The notes under the pieces were generated by a model that saw nothing but the letters and a program-made list of their open reading frames with translations, did no database searches and had not been told where the DNA came from. Positions 1-8,214 of a stretch of 64,000 nt of DNA are shown here, piece by piece. Source of the DNA: Streptomyces justiciae. Its GTDB lineage: Bacteria; Actinomycetota; Actinomycetes; Streptomycetales; Streptomycetaceae. Position 1 is the first letter of the stretch; each line of letters begins with the position of its first letter. The position numbers and the translations under genes are program-made. Location of the stretch: the NCBI RefSeq assembly GCF_015163075.1, contig NZ_JADDXU010000011.1, positions 124,001-188,000 of the forward strand, written 5' to 3'.

Positions 1-107
1 AGCAGATCCTGCACGACGTACGGCACCTGATCGCGCCGGAGCTGGGGTGGCGGGCCGGTTCCACGGCGGTCCCCGCGGCGGTCGGGCAGGCCTCCGACGT
101 AGGCTGA
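1..107 (+). CDS. C-terminal end of an unidentified protein (partial)
   Basis: An open frame enters from the left edge and stops with TGA at 105-107, giving about 34 C-terminal residues that include HDVRHLIAPELGW. The next gene starts 38 bases later on the same strand. The fragment is too short to assign a family, and because the frame is open only over a short distance, the possibility that it is non-coding remains. No function is proposed. Confidence 0.4.
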   Translation, partial: QILHDVRHLIAPELGWRAGSTAVPAAVGQASDVG

Positions 108-145
108 TCCGGCTGATTTTCGCCTATGCCGGGCAGGAGGCCGCA

Positions 146-814
146 GTGGCCGAGACCACGGTCGAAGAGGTGCTGGCCGAACTGGCCGGGCTCGAGGACC
201 CCAAGGCACGCGCCGTGAACGAGAGGCACGGCGACGACCACGGTGTGAACCTCGGCAAACTGCGCGCCCTCGCCAAGCGGCTCAAGACGCAGCACGATCT
301 CGCCGGCCGGCTCTGGGCGACGGGCGACAGCCCGGCGAGACTGCTGGCGATCCTCGTCTGCCGCCCCAAGGCGTACGGGCGCGACGAGCTGGACGCCATG
401 CTGCGCGAGGCACGCACACCCAAGGTGCACGACTGGCTCGTCTCCTACGTGGTGAAGAAGAGCCCGCACGCCGAGGAACTGCGCGTGGCCTGGACCGCCG
501 ATCCGGACCCGGTGGTGGCCAGTGCCGGCTGGGCACTGACGACGGAACGGGTGGCGAAGCGGCCCGAGGGCATCGACCTGGCGGGGCTGCTCGACGTCAT
601 CGAGGCGGAGATGAAGGGCGCGCCGGACCGGCTGCAGTGGGCGATGAACCACTGCCTGGCCCAGATCGGGATCGACCACGCCGAACACCGGGCCCGCGCG
701 ATCGCCATCGGGGAGCGCCTGGAGGTGCTGAAGGACTATCCGACTCCCCCGGGCTGCACGTCACCGTTCGCGCCGGTCTGGATCGACGAGATGGTGCGCC
801 GGCAGGGCGGCTGA
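146..814 (+). CDS. AlkD-like DNA alkylation repair protein
   Basis: A 222-residue, all-helical HEAT-repeat-like protein that resembles the COG4912 DNA alkylation repair family, whose members remove or recognise alkylated bases such as 3-methyladenine and 7-methylguanine. Family-like blocks are visible: a conserved Asn-Arg-His near residue 25, VNLGKLRALAK, the LVSYVVKK stretch, and GWALTTERVAK followed by WAMNHCLAQIGI. The GTG start at 146 is preferred because GGGCAGGAGG lies just upstream; the same frame is open back to the window edge, but those residues look unlike the family. The neighbours are unrelated, so it probably stands alone. Catalytic residues were not checked by alignment. Confidence 0.8.
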   Translation: MAETTVEEVLAELAGLEDPKARAVNERHGDDHGVNLGKLRALAKRLKTQHDLAGRLWATGDSPARLLAILVCRPKAYGRDELDAMLREARTPKVHDWLVSYVVKKSPHAEELRVAWTADPDPVVASAGWALTTERVAKRPEGIDLAGLLDVIEAEMKGAPDRLQWAMNHCLAQIGIDHAEHRARAIAIGERLEVLKDYPTPPGCTSPFAPVWIDEMVRRQGG

Positions 815-847
815 CCGGCCGAGTCAGCGGCCCTCGCCGACGGCCCG

Positions 848-1630
848 TCAGTGGCCGTGGCCCTGTCGGCCGAGGGTCTCCACCGGGTGGGCGCCGGGCC
901 GGGTCCACTGGGGTACGGGGCGGCTGGTCGGGCCCCAGGTGGGGTTGCCGTCCGCGTCCGAGCGCCAGGACCAGCAGGCCCTGTCCCCCTCCGGCCAGCC
1001 CTCGGGCTTGTCCTCCCAGGTCTCGCCGCGGCCGTAGGGCGTCATGTCGAGCAGGGCGAGGGAGCCGTTGACCCGCTCGTTGCCGCGGCCCGTCGTGGTG
1101 TACGTGAGGAACGTGCGGTCGCCGTCGCGCAGGAAGCAGGTGAGGTGGCCCATGTCGCCGCCGACCGGGGCGGGCGTGTCGCGCACCGAGTACCAGGGCT
1201 GGGTGTAGCCCATGAACGCGACGTAGGGGGCCACCTCCTCCCAGGGCCCGACGGTCAGGACGGCGAAGGAGACACCCCTGGCGTTGAGGTAGACGGCGTC
1301 CTTCAGGTGCCAGGCCGTGGTGGTGCACCCCTCGCACTGGCCCTGGTGCGGCGCGCCGTCGTACCACATGTGCTTGTAGACGACGAGCTCGTCGCGGCCC
1401 TGGAACAGGTCCAGGAACGGGACGGGGCCGTCGGCGCCGACGACCTCGACCGTCCCGTCGAACTCCACCATCGGCAGTCGGCGGCGGTCCGCGGCGAGGG
1501 CGTCGCCCGCACGGGTGTGGGCCTTCTCGCGGACCAGGAGCTCGTCGCGGGCCTTCTGCCAGGTGGCCAGGTCGACGACGGGCGGTCGGCCGGGCCGCGC
1601 GGTGGTCGGGTCGTCCGGTGTGGTCGTCAT
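848..1630 (-). CDS. DUF899 family thioredoxin-like protein
   Basis: A 260-residue protein of the DUF899 family, which adopts a thioredoxin-like fold and is of uncertain biochemical role. Recognisable pieces are VDLATWQKARDELLVREKAHTR near the N-terminus, LPMVEF, then LFQGRDELVVYKHMWY, a CEGCTT cysteine pair, and the C-terminal tail with WGPTSRPVPQW. The ATG at 1630 has GGAGG at a good distance upstream; an in-frame upstream extension of 20 residues exists but looks like leader sequence. It is cytoplasmic, with no signal peptide. The neighbouring kinase-like gene is divergent, about 110 bases away. Confidence 0.82.
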   Translation of the reverse strand: MTTTPDDPTTARPGRPPVVDLATWQKARDELLVREKAHTRAGDALAADRRRLPMVEFDGTVEVVGADGPVPFLDLFQGRDELVVYKHMWYDGAPHQGQCEGCTTTAWHLKDAVYLNARGVSFAVLTVGPWEEVAPYVAFMGYTQPWYSVRDTPAPVGGDMGHLTCFLRDGDRTFLTYTTTGRGNERVNGSLALLDMTPYGRGETWEDKPEGWPEGDRACWSWRSDADGNPTWGPTSRPVPQWTRPGAHPVETLGRQGHGH

Positions 1631-1742
1631 GGTGCGTCCTCCGTGGTGTCTCGTGCCGGGCAGCGTCGTACGCCGCCCTGGGACGGTCACAGGATGAGAC
1701 TCCAGGCCCGCCCGAAACTCATCGCCGAGCGCACCGCGTGTG

Positions 1743-2414
1743 ATGGATGATCGGTGGATGCGTCCGCTCCGGCACGGCTACACCAACCGCACCGCCACCG
1801 ACGGCGCCGTCGTGGTGAAGGGCTACGAGGGTCCCGGCGCCGAACTCCGGCTGCGGGGCGAGCACTTGTTGCTGGAGCGGCTTCAGGGCCGGTTGCCGGT
1901 GCCGCCCGTGCGAGCGGTCGACGCGCGGACCCTGACGCTCGGCTTCGTGGCGGGTGTGCCCGGCCAGGAGCTCCTGGAGGACCGGCCCGCGGCCGTGCTC
2001 ACGAGCTGCGGAGAGGTACTGCGCCGCATCCACGCCGCCCCACCGGAAATCCTGGCGGGCGGCGACGGCGTGCTCGTGCACGGTGACTTCGGGCCGCAGA
2101 ACCTGCTGCTCGATCCCGGCACCTTCGCCGTGACCGCGGTCGTCGACTGGGAGTTCGCCCATCTCGGCGACCCGGTCGAGGATCTGGCGTGGTGCGAGTG
2201 GATCGTACGGATGCACCATCCGCGGTGCCGCCCTGAACTCCCCCGTTTCTTCCGGACGTACGGCGGAGAGGTGCCGCCCTGGCCGGTCCGGAAGTCCGCC
2301 ATGCTGGCCAGGTGCGAGGAGCTCCGCCGGTTCTGCGACCGCTGGGAGCCGCATGGTCCGGGGGTACGGCAGTGGCAGGAGCGGATCGAGGTGACCGCCG
2401 GTTGGCGGGAGTGA
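1743..2414 (+). CDS. Aminoglycoside phosphotransferase (APH)-family kinase
   Basis: A 223-residue member of the APH/choline kinase superfamily. It carries the catalytic loop HGDFGPQNLL near residue 116 and the magnesium-binding DWEFAHLGDP about 20 residues later. The N-terminal lobe is short: the segment VVVKGYEG supplies the likely ATP-binding lysine. Such small kinases phosphorylate diverse hydroxylated compounds, and nothing here shows that the substrate is an antibiotic. Alternative starts are GTG 1740 and ATG 1758; no strong ribosome-binding site decides between them. The following SDR gene is convergent. Confidence 0.75.
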   Translation: MDDRWMRPLRHGYTNRTATDGAVVVKGYEGPGAELRLRGEHLLLERLQGRLPVPPVRAVDARTLTLGFVAGVPGQELLEDRPAAVLTSCGEVLRRIHAAPPEILAGGDGVLVHGDFGPQNLLLDPGTFAVTAVVDWEFAHLGDPVEDLAWCEWIVRMHHPRCRPELPRFFRTYGGEVPPWPVRKSAMLARCEELRRFCDRWEPHGPGVRQWQERIEVTAGWRE

Positions 2415-2432
2415 CGCGGGACGGCCGGTGTC

Positions 2433-3320
2433 TCAGGGTGTGACGATCCTGTCCTGTTCCACCGGCGGTGTGCCGTCGTGCCAGGGCAGGGCCCTGCCGA
2501 ACCGGACGAGTTCGCCGTAGAGGGCGGGATCGACGTCTTCGGCGAGGATCAGGTCGAGTACGGCGACGGCAGCCTGTGACGGTGACTGGGCGTGGCTGTA
2601 GTCGCTGAACCAGGGGCGTGAGGTGGCGGTGTCGACCATGCCGGGGCAGACCGAGGCGACCAACGTGCCGGTGGCGAGGTCGTGTTCGCGGCGTTCGGCG
2701 GCGACCGCGCGGACCGCGGCGACCTGCGCGACCTTCGAGGGCACGTTCAGCCAGACCGGCCAACCCGCCTGCGTCGCCGTCCCGTTGTGGATCGCGCCGC
2801 GCCAGGACTCGACCGCGTCCTCGACCTGGTCGAGGCTCGCGTTCTCGAAGTGGTGATGCAGCCGCGGGTCGAGATGGCCGAGCGTGCCGAGGCTGCTGGC
2901 CACCACCAACAGACGGCCGCCGGGCCGCAGTACGGGCCCGAAGGAACGCAGGACGGCGTGCGTCGCGGTGTTGGAGACGTCGATGAACTCGTCGGCCCGC
3001 GCCGCCTGTGAGTCCTCGGGGAGCAGGCGGGTGATGGCGTTGGAGACGACGAAGTCCACCCCGCCGTACCGGCTTTCGAGCTCCTTGGCGAGGTCGGCGA
3101 TGACTTCCGTGTCGGCGACGTCCAGGACGCGGCCCTCGACGCGGGCGCGGGTGCCCGGCAGTTGGGTGACTTCGCGGGCGGCGTCCTCGACGCGTTGGGG
3201 GTTGCGGCCGGTGAGCAGGACGAGGTCGTCGGGGTGCAGGCGGGCCGCCAGGCCTTCGACGAGAGCGCGGCCGAGTCCTTGGTTGGCGCCCGTGACGAGG
3301 GCGATGCGTGAGGCACTCAT
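2433..3320 (-). CDS. Short-chain dehydrogenase/reductase, carbonyl-reductase-like
   Basis: A 295-residue SDR with the cofactor-binding TGANQGLG at residues 8-15 and the NAG-like block VSNAITR. The usual catalytic YxxxK reads NVPSK in this protein, so the tyrosine position is asparagine while the lysine is kept. The protein may therefore be catalytically altered, or a nearby residue may take over. The ATG at 3320 is chosen because it sits immediately before the Rossmann strand; 17 further in-frame residues upstream do not resemble the family. A LysR gene diverges 71 bases away, a common arrangement in which the regulator controls the neighbouring oxidoreductase. Confidence 0.8.
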   Translation of the reverse strand: MSASRIALVTGANQGLGRALVEGLAARLHPDDLVLLTGRNPQRVEDAAREVTQLPGTRARVEGRVLDVADTEVIADLAKELESRYGGVDFVVSNAITRLLPEDSQAARADEFIDVSNTATHAVLRSFGPVLRPGGRLLVVASSLGTLGHLDPRLHHHFENASLDQVEDAVESWRGAIHNGTATQAGWPVWLNVPSKVAQVAAVRAVAAERREHDLATGTLVASVCPGMVDTATSRPWFSDYSHAQSPSQAAVAVLDLILAEDVDPALYGELVRFGRALPWHDGTPPVEQDRIVTP

Positions 3321-3340
3321 GACGGCCACGCTAGGAACGC

Positions 3341-3373
3341 CTTGCCCATGAGTCCAACGAAAGTTCGGCAAGC
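3341..3373. promoter_or_regulatory. Candidate operator between SDR and LysR genes
   Basis: The 71-base divergent gap contains an inverted repeat CTTGCC (3341-3346) and GGCAAG (3368-3373), separated by 21 bases. Its position between a LysR gene and its divergent neighbour suits a LysR-type regulatory site, but the arms are short and the assignment is inference. Confidence 0.3.
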
Positions 3374-3391
3374 CTGGTATGCGTGATCGTC

Positions 3392-4327
3392 ATGGACTTC
3401 ACGGATGTGTCGTTGACCGCGCTGCGCGTGTTCCGCGCTGTCGCCGAGCAGGGGACCTTCACCGCGGCTGCCGACGCGCTGGGCTACACGCAGTCGGCGG
3501 TGTCCCGGCAGATCGCCTCCATCGAACGGGCGGCGGGCGCCGAGCTGTTGGAGCGGCGCCGCGACGGCGTACGGCTCACCGCTGCCGGACGCGTCGTCCT
3601 GCGCCGGGCGACGGTGGTGCTCGACGAGATCGACGCCACGGCACGAGAACTGTCCGGTCTGCCGGAGCAGGCCGGCACGGTCCGCCTGGGATGGTTCCCC
3701 AGCGCCGGCGCCGTCCTGCTGCCCAGAGCCCTGGCCGCCCTGCGGCGCACCGACCCCGGCCTCACCGTGGTGGGCCGGGAGGGCAGCACGCCGGCGCTGG
3801 TGCGCGCCCTGCGGGCGGGCAGCCTCGACCTGGCGCTGCTCGCGTCGGCACCGCCTTTCCGGCCGCCGGACGCCGAGTCTCCGCCTCTGGTGCTGCGAAC
3901 GCTCACCGAACGTGCCCTGTGCCTCGCGGTGCCCGCCGGTCACCCGCTCGCCCGGGGTGAGTTCGTCGACGTGGCCGATCTGCGGGGGCAGCGGTGGATC
4001 ACCGGGTCCGGCTCCGGGGAGGACCGCCTGCTGGGGGTGTGGCCGGGGCTGGACGAACGGCCGGAGATCGCCCACACCGCCCGCGACTGGCTCGCCAAGC
4101 TCCAGCTCGTCGCCGCCGGCTGCGGCCTGACGACCGTACCGGCGTCCCTCGCCCCCGCGGCACCCCCGGGCGTCCGCATCCTCCCGGTCCGCGGCGGCCC
4201 CCAGGAACAGCGCCGCCTGCTCCTGGCCCGTCTCCCCCACCCGCCGACCGAGCCGGTCACCCGCGTGGCGGCGGCGCTCCGGGCGGTGGCCGTGGCTCTG
4301 GAGGCCGACGCCGACGCCAACCGCTGA
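3392..4327 (+). CDS. LysR-family transcriptional regulator
   Basis: A 311-residue LysR regulator. The N-terminal winged helix-turn-helix spans roughly residues 5-65 (LRVFRAVAEQGTFTAAADALGYTQSAVSRQ pattern, shown here only as a pattern), followed by a periplasmic-binding-like effector domain starting near GTVRLGWFPSAGAVLLP. It probably controls the divergent SDR gene and itself. The ATG at 3392 matches the usual family start; a GTG three codons earlier at 3383 is also possible. The effector is unknown. Confidence 0.85.
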   Translation: MDFTDVSLTALRVFRAVAEQGTFTAAADALGYTQSAVSRQIASIERAAGAELLERRRDGVRLTAAGRVVLRRATVVLDEIDATARELSGLPEQAGTVRLGWFPSAGAVLLPRALAALRRTDPGLTVVGREGSTPALVRALRAGSLDLALLASAPPFRPPDAESPPLVLRTLTERALCLAVPAGHPLARGEFVDVADLRGQRWITGSGSGEDRLLGVWPGLDERPEIAHTARDWLAKLQLVAAGCGLTTVPASLAPAAPPGVRILPVRGGPQEQRRLLLARLPHPPTEPVTRVAAALRAVAVALEADADANR

Positions 4328-4537
4328 ACGGGCCGGTCTTTCCGCTCCTTCACGGACGGCCGCTCCGCGCCCCGGCCTGAGGACGCTCGTCACCGGCTCC
4401 GCCGATGAGGTTCTCGCCCGGGGCTTCGGTGTGCCCGGCGCGGAGGGCGCACCCCGATCGGGCCAGCACCGGTCGACGCCCAGGTGAGTGACGCCTTGAC
4501 TGGCCTGAACGGCGCAGCGGCACTGGTGGGAGGCGGG

Positions 4538-5386
4538 ATGGCGTGGACGGCGCGGCTGGAGCGCCTGCGTACCCACGCCGAGCGACGGTTCCCGGTCATC
4601 GGCGAGCTGACGGGGCGGCTGCTGTCGGGGAACCTCCTGGACGCCGGGACGAGGCTCGCCGCGCAGGCGTTCCTGGCCGTGGTGCCGCTGCTGTTCGCGA
4701 TCGCCGCGTTCACCCCGCACAGCGTCCGTGAGCAGTTGCAGGAGTCGCTGCGTGCCATGTTCGGGCTGACCGGCCGGTCCGACGTGGAGCTCGATCAGGT
4801 GCTGGGCAGCTCCGCCGACGACGGTCTGCGCGAGACGACCGGTGCCGTGGGCCTGGTGCTGGCGCTGGTCTCGGCCACCAGCTTCAGCCGGGCCATGGCC
4901 CGGGTCTGCGAGCGGGCCTGGCGGCTGCCGAAGTCGGCGACCAGGATCGCGGCCTGGCGCTGGCTGGTGTGGCTCCTCGTGCTGATGCTCGTCGTGCTGC
5001 TCCAGGGGCCCATCCGCAGCGGCTTCGGCGTCGGCGCGTGGCTGGGCGTCCCGCTGTTCTTCGTCCTGAGCACCGGCCTGTGGCTGTGGACGCAGCGCCT
5101 GCTGCTGGCCGGCCGGGTCCCCTGGCTGCCGCTGCTGCCCGGAGCGCTGCTCGCCTCGGCCGCCACCAGCGCCCTGGGCCTGACCGCCCGCCTCTACATG
5201 CCCGGCGCGCTGAACCGCACCCTGGAGGAGTACGGCTCCCTCGGCGTGGTCCTGACGATGCTGTCCTGGCTGATCGTGGTGTGCGCGACGGTCACCTTCG
5301 CGGTGACGATCGGTGCCGTGCTGGCGGAGGAGCCGCCGTTGAACCGCGTCCTGTGGCGAGGCGGCCCCCCACCTCGCCGGGCCTGA
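4538..5386 (+). CDS. YihY/BrkB-family integral membrane protein
   Basis: A 282-residue membrane protein of the YihY (BrkB, formerly called ribonuclease BN) family. About six hydrophobic segments are visible, beginning with FLAVVPLLFAIAAF, then AVGLVLALVSATSFSRAMARV, WLVWLLVLMLVVLLQ, a segment near LGVPLFFVLSTGLWLW, one near LLPGALLASAATSALGL, and a last one ending in TIGAVLAEE. The ATG at 4538 is preceded by GGGAGGCGGG, which makes it a better start than the in-frame GTG at 4484. The role of the family is unsettled and transport has been suggested. The gene sits alone between a LysR gene and a convergent VOC gene. Confidence 0.85.
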   Translation: MAWTARLERLRTHAERRFPVIGELTGRLLSGNLLDAGTRLAAQAFLAVVPLLFAIAAFTPHSVREQLQESLRAMFGLTGRSDVELDQVLGSSADDGLRETTGAVGLVLALVSATSFSRAMARVCERAWRLPKSATRIAAWRWLVWLLVLMLVVLLQGPIRSGFGVGAWLGVPLFFVLSTGLWLWTQRLLLAGRVPWLPLLPGALLASAATSALGLTARLYMPGALNRTLEEYGSLGVVLTMLSWLIVVCATVTFAVTIGAVLAEEPPLNRVLWRGGPPPRRA

Positions 5387-5396
5387 GGACGGATGC

Positions 5397-5831
5397 TCAG
5401 TCGAGGCAGAACTCGTTGCCCTCGACGTCCTGCATCACGATGCAGGACTCGTTGACGCCGTCGGCCTTCAGCAGCTGCACACGCACCGCGCCGAGCGCGA
5501 GCAGTCGCGTGCACTCGGCCTCGAGCACGGCGAGGCGCTCCTCGCCCACGAGTCCGGTGCCGACCCGCACGTCGAGGTGCACCCGGTTCTTGACGACCTT
5601 GCCCTCGGGCACGCGCTGGAAGTACAGGCGCGGGCCGACGCCCGTGGGATCACTGCAGGCGAACCAGGCGTCCCGGTCCTCCGGGGCCTGGGCCTCGTTG
5701 TAGGCGTCCCAGGTGGCGAACCCCTCCGGTGGTGGCGGCGCCTCGTACCCGAGCACCTCGCACCAGAAGCGGGCGACGCGCTCGGGCTGCGCACAGTCGA
5801 AGGTGACCTGGAATTTCTTGATCGCTGACAT
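5397..5831 (-). CDS. VOC family (glyoxalase-like) protein
   Basis: A 144-residue single VOC domain of the glyoxalase_6 type, with paired beta-alpha-beta-beta-beta units. Recognisable segments are FDCAQPERVARFWCEVLGY at the start and VKNRVHLDVRV in the middle. The second half ends with MQDVEGNEFCL, where the glutamate is a typical metal-ligand position. The substrate is unknown. It ends 10 bases from the convergent YihY gene and starts 77 bases before the end of the FUSC gene on the same strand. Confidence 0.82.
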   Translation of the reverse strand: MSAIKKFQVTFDCAQPERVARFWCEVLGYEAPPPPEGFATWDAYNEAQAPEDRDAWFACSDPTGVGPRLYFQRVPEGKVVKNRVHLDVRVGTGLVGEERLAVLEAECTRLLALGAVRVQLLKADGVNESCIVMQDVEGNEFCLD

Positions 5832-5908
5832 CGGCGCACCATAGCAAGGCGGCTCGTCCGCTCATCTCCCGGTGCGGCTCAGCGGGTTCGCGAGCGCTCG
5901 GTCCGTCG

Positions 5909-7066
5909 TCACACCCGTTCCGCACCCAGGTGGTCGGCCAGGCGGTGCGCCTGTGCAAGCAGCGTTCCGTACGTGACCAGCGCGTCGGGGTCGTCGGGCG
6001 CGGCGCCGGGGAGCTGCCGGCGCAGGGCGTCGAGGGTGCGTCGAAGCTCGGCGGCGGTGTCGTTCAGGGCCCGTCCGACGGTCTCGTCCCGGCCGTCCGC
6101 GGAGAACCGGTACTCGCCGTAGAGGTGCACGGCGCGTGCCGTCTCGCGCAGGAAGTCGGCGTAGGCGGTGGTGACGGTGTCGGCCGGCCGGGGCGTGGTG
6201 CCCTCCGCCGCCTCGCGCACGGTGCGGGTCACGCCCGCGGTGTGGACGGCGACGTAGTCCAGCACGGCCAGCGCGTCGGCGTAGGTCGTGCCGTGCGCGG
6301 CCGCGCTCTGCCGGCGGGGCCGCCTGAGGTTGCCCCGGAGGCTCTCCTCGCTCCAGCCGATCGCCGACCTGGCCTGGTCGACGAGGCGTCCCAGCCGCAG
6401 GGCGCGCTCGTGCCGTACGCCTGCCTCGTGGTCGTCCCATTCGGCGGCGGTCAGCCCGTCGGCCACGTCGTCCAGGATGTCTCGGGCCTCGCGGGTGGCG
6501 TCCGCCAGCGCGGCGCGCGTGTCCCGCAGGTAGGTCGGGGGCCGGATCAGTGCGTTGACCGCCACCCCGACCAGCGCGCCGAACACCGCCTCCGAGAGGC
6601 GTGCGGCCGCCCCGGCGAGCGTGACGTCGCCGCCGGTCAGGACGAACAGCGCCCCGGTCGCGCCGAAGATGCCCTGGCTCCCGAGGCGCCGCCACTGTCC
6701 CAGCAGCAGCACCAGCGGCAGGACGACGGCCATCGTGACCATGGCGTCCCCCAGCAGCATCGCCGCGGCGGTCGCCACCACGGTGCCCACCGCGATCGCC
6801 GCGAGCTGTTGCAGCCCGTGCGCGACCGACCGGTACACCGTCGACTCCACCAGCGCGACCGCCACCCACGGCGCCACGAACGCCATCGGGGCCGCCAGCC
6901 ACCAGCCCGCGACGGCCCACGCCACCCAGGCTGCCAGCGCCGCCTTCCCGGCCTGCGCCACGACGTCCCGCTCACGCCCCGGCTCCGCCCAGGCCCGCCG
7001 TACGGCCGTCGCCGCGTTCTCGGCGCGCCACCTGACCGCCCGGGTCGTCCTGTCGATCCACTCCAT
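5909..7066 (-). CDS. FUSC-family membrane protein (aromatic acid exporter-like)
   Basis: A 385-residue protein with an N-terminal membrane half and a soluble helical C-terminal half, as in FUSC/YccS-type exporters. Hydrophobic segments run from about residue 40 to 175, including MAFVAPWVAVALVE and MVTMAVVLPLVLLLG. The segment VNALIRPP marks the end of the membrane domain. The ATG at 7066 is chosen because the membrane domain begins 35-40 residues after it; the frame stays open far upstream, but that sequence is repetitive and non-globular. The likely role is efflux of small amphipathic compounds. It is divergent from the GH16-like gene. Confidence 0.75.
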   Translation of the reverse strand: MEWIDRTTRAVRWRAENAATAVRRAWAEPGRERDVVAQAGKAALAAWVAWAVAGWWLAAPMAFVAPWVAVALVESTVYRSVAHGLQQLAAIAVGTVVATAAAMLLGDAMVTMAVVLPLVLLLGQWRRLGSQGIFGATGALFVLTGGDVTLAGAAARLSEAVFGALVGVAVNALIRPPTYLRDTRAALADATREARDILDDVADGLTAAEWDDHEAGVRHERALRLGRLVDQARSAIGWSEESLRGNLRRPRRQSAAAHGTTYADALAVLDYVAVHTAGVTRTVREAAEGTTPRPADTVTTAYADFLRETARAVHLYGEYRFSADGRDETVGRALNDTAAELRRTLDALRRQLPGAAPDDPDALVTYGTLLAQAHRLADHLGAERV

Positions 7067-7216
7067 GGGACACAGGTGCCACATCTGGCGCGAGCCGCAC
7101 CTGAGTGCGCGGCTCAGGGTTCGTGAGCGGCGGGCGTGGCGGAGCGCGATCGTCCCCTTCCCGGGCCGTTGCGGGGATGGCTCCCCACCGACTTGCGCGC
7201 GAGGATGCTGCTTCGG

Positions 7217-7276
7217 GCCGATGAGGGCCGACGAACGCTGACGGATGCCGACGAGCGTCGACGAACGCCGATTTCG
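7217..7276. repeat. Imperfect 20-base repeats in a divergent intergenic region
   Basis: Two adjoining 20-base units beginning GCCGACGA (7227-7246 and 7247-7266) are similar at about 15 positions, and partial copies flank them (GCCGATGA at 7217, GCCGATTT at 7267). They lie between the FUSC and GH16-like genes, close to the GH16-like start, and could bind a regulator or be simple-sequence drift. Confidence 0.35.
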
Positions 7277-7305
7277 CGAGCCGGTGAGCATCGAGGGAGC
7301 CTCGG

Positions 7306-8214
7306 ATGGGTTCACATGCGGCGCCACACCACCACCGGAAGGCACTTCTGGTCGCCTCCGCGGTCGTGCTGACCGCGGCCGGCCTGCTGGGACTCCCCCG
7401 CGCGGACGGGGCACCCGCCGCGGCCGACGCCTGCCGCACCACGAGCGTGAACCTGCCCCGCGGCGACTGCGGTCCCTTCTGGCAGGTGCTCGCGGAGGAC
7501 TTCAACGGCGATGTGGTGCCGCTGGGCGCGTTCAGCGACTGCGAGCACGACGTCGACACGTCCGCCGCGTACTGCGGGGGCCTGAGCGGGTCGTACCGCG
7601 ACAACTGGTGGGCCTATCCGACCGGTTGGCGCGACACCGCCAACAGCCGGGGCCGGGACGTGGTCGGTGTCTATCACCCCGAGGACACCGTCAGCGTCGG
7701 TCCCGCGGAAGACAGCGACGGACGGATGACCATCCGCATGTGGCGGCCCGCCGACGGCGGCCCCGTGCACGCCGCCGCGGTGGTTCCGCGGGCCGTGATG
7801 GAGATGGCGTACGGCAAGTACAGCGCGCGGATCAAGGTGACGAAGCCGGCGCCCGGCTACAAGTCCGCCTGGCTGCACTACGGGGGCGGCTGCGAGATGG
7901 ACCATCCCGAGGGCGAGTGGACCGGCTCGCTGACGGCGTTCCACCATCCGTGCGGGGGCGGCGAGCAAGGCTACTTCCCTGGCGCTGACGACTGGACCGA
8001 GTGGCACACGGTCTCCACGGAGTGGACGCCGGGCCACGTCCGCTTCTTCGTCGACGGCCGGCAGATCGGACACGACACCCGCGAGGTGCCCGACCAGCCG
8101 CTGTCGTGGGTGCTGCAGAACGAGAGCGCGCTGGAGGGACCCGGGGCGGCGCCGGGCAGCAGCGCCCAGCTCGACATCACATGGGTCGCGGCGTACGCGT
8201 ACGACTGGAAGTAG
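7306..8214 (+). CDS. Secreted GH16-like glycoside hydrolase
   Basis: A 302-residue protein with an N-terminal signal peptide (positively charged start, hydrophobic core to about residue 30, cut near ADGAPAAADA). The mature part has the jelly-roll signs of GH16 enzymes. The motif EMDHPE in CEMDHPEGEW fits the GH16 catalytic ExDxxE pattern, with both acidic catalytic residues kept. WHTVSTEWTPGHVRFFVDG is the usual strand pair after the active site. GH16 members cut beta-glucans, agarose or related glycans; the substrate is not readable here. The cysteines suggest disulfides outside the cell. The gene overlaps the convergent WYL regulator by 38 bases. Confidence 0.78.
   Translation: MGSHAAPHHHRKALLVASAVVLTAAGLLGLPRADGAPAAADACRTTSVNLPRGDCGPFWQVLAEDFNGDVVPLGAFSDCEHDVDTSAAYCGGLSGSYRDNWWAYPTGWRDTANSRGRDVVGVYHPEDTVSVGPAEDSDGRMTIRMWRPADGGPVHAAAVVPRAVMEMAYGKYSARIKVTKPAPGYKSAWLHYGGGCEMDHPEGEWTGSLTAFHHPCGGGEQGYFPGADDWTEWHTVSTEWTPGHVRFFVDGRQIGHDTREVPDQPLSWVLQNESALEGPGAAPGSSAQLDITWVAAYAYDWK

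Noticed and set aside
1743..2414. Antibiotic-resistance aminoglycoside kinase
   Set aside because: The APH fold is clear, but the protein is short and many such kinases act on other substrates. Nothing in the sequence fixes the substrate.
7067..7414. N-terminal extension of the FUSC protein
   Set aside because: The added residues are repetitive and non-globular and cover the start of the divergent GH16-like gene.
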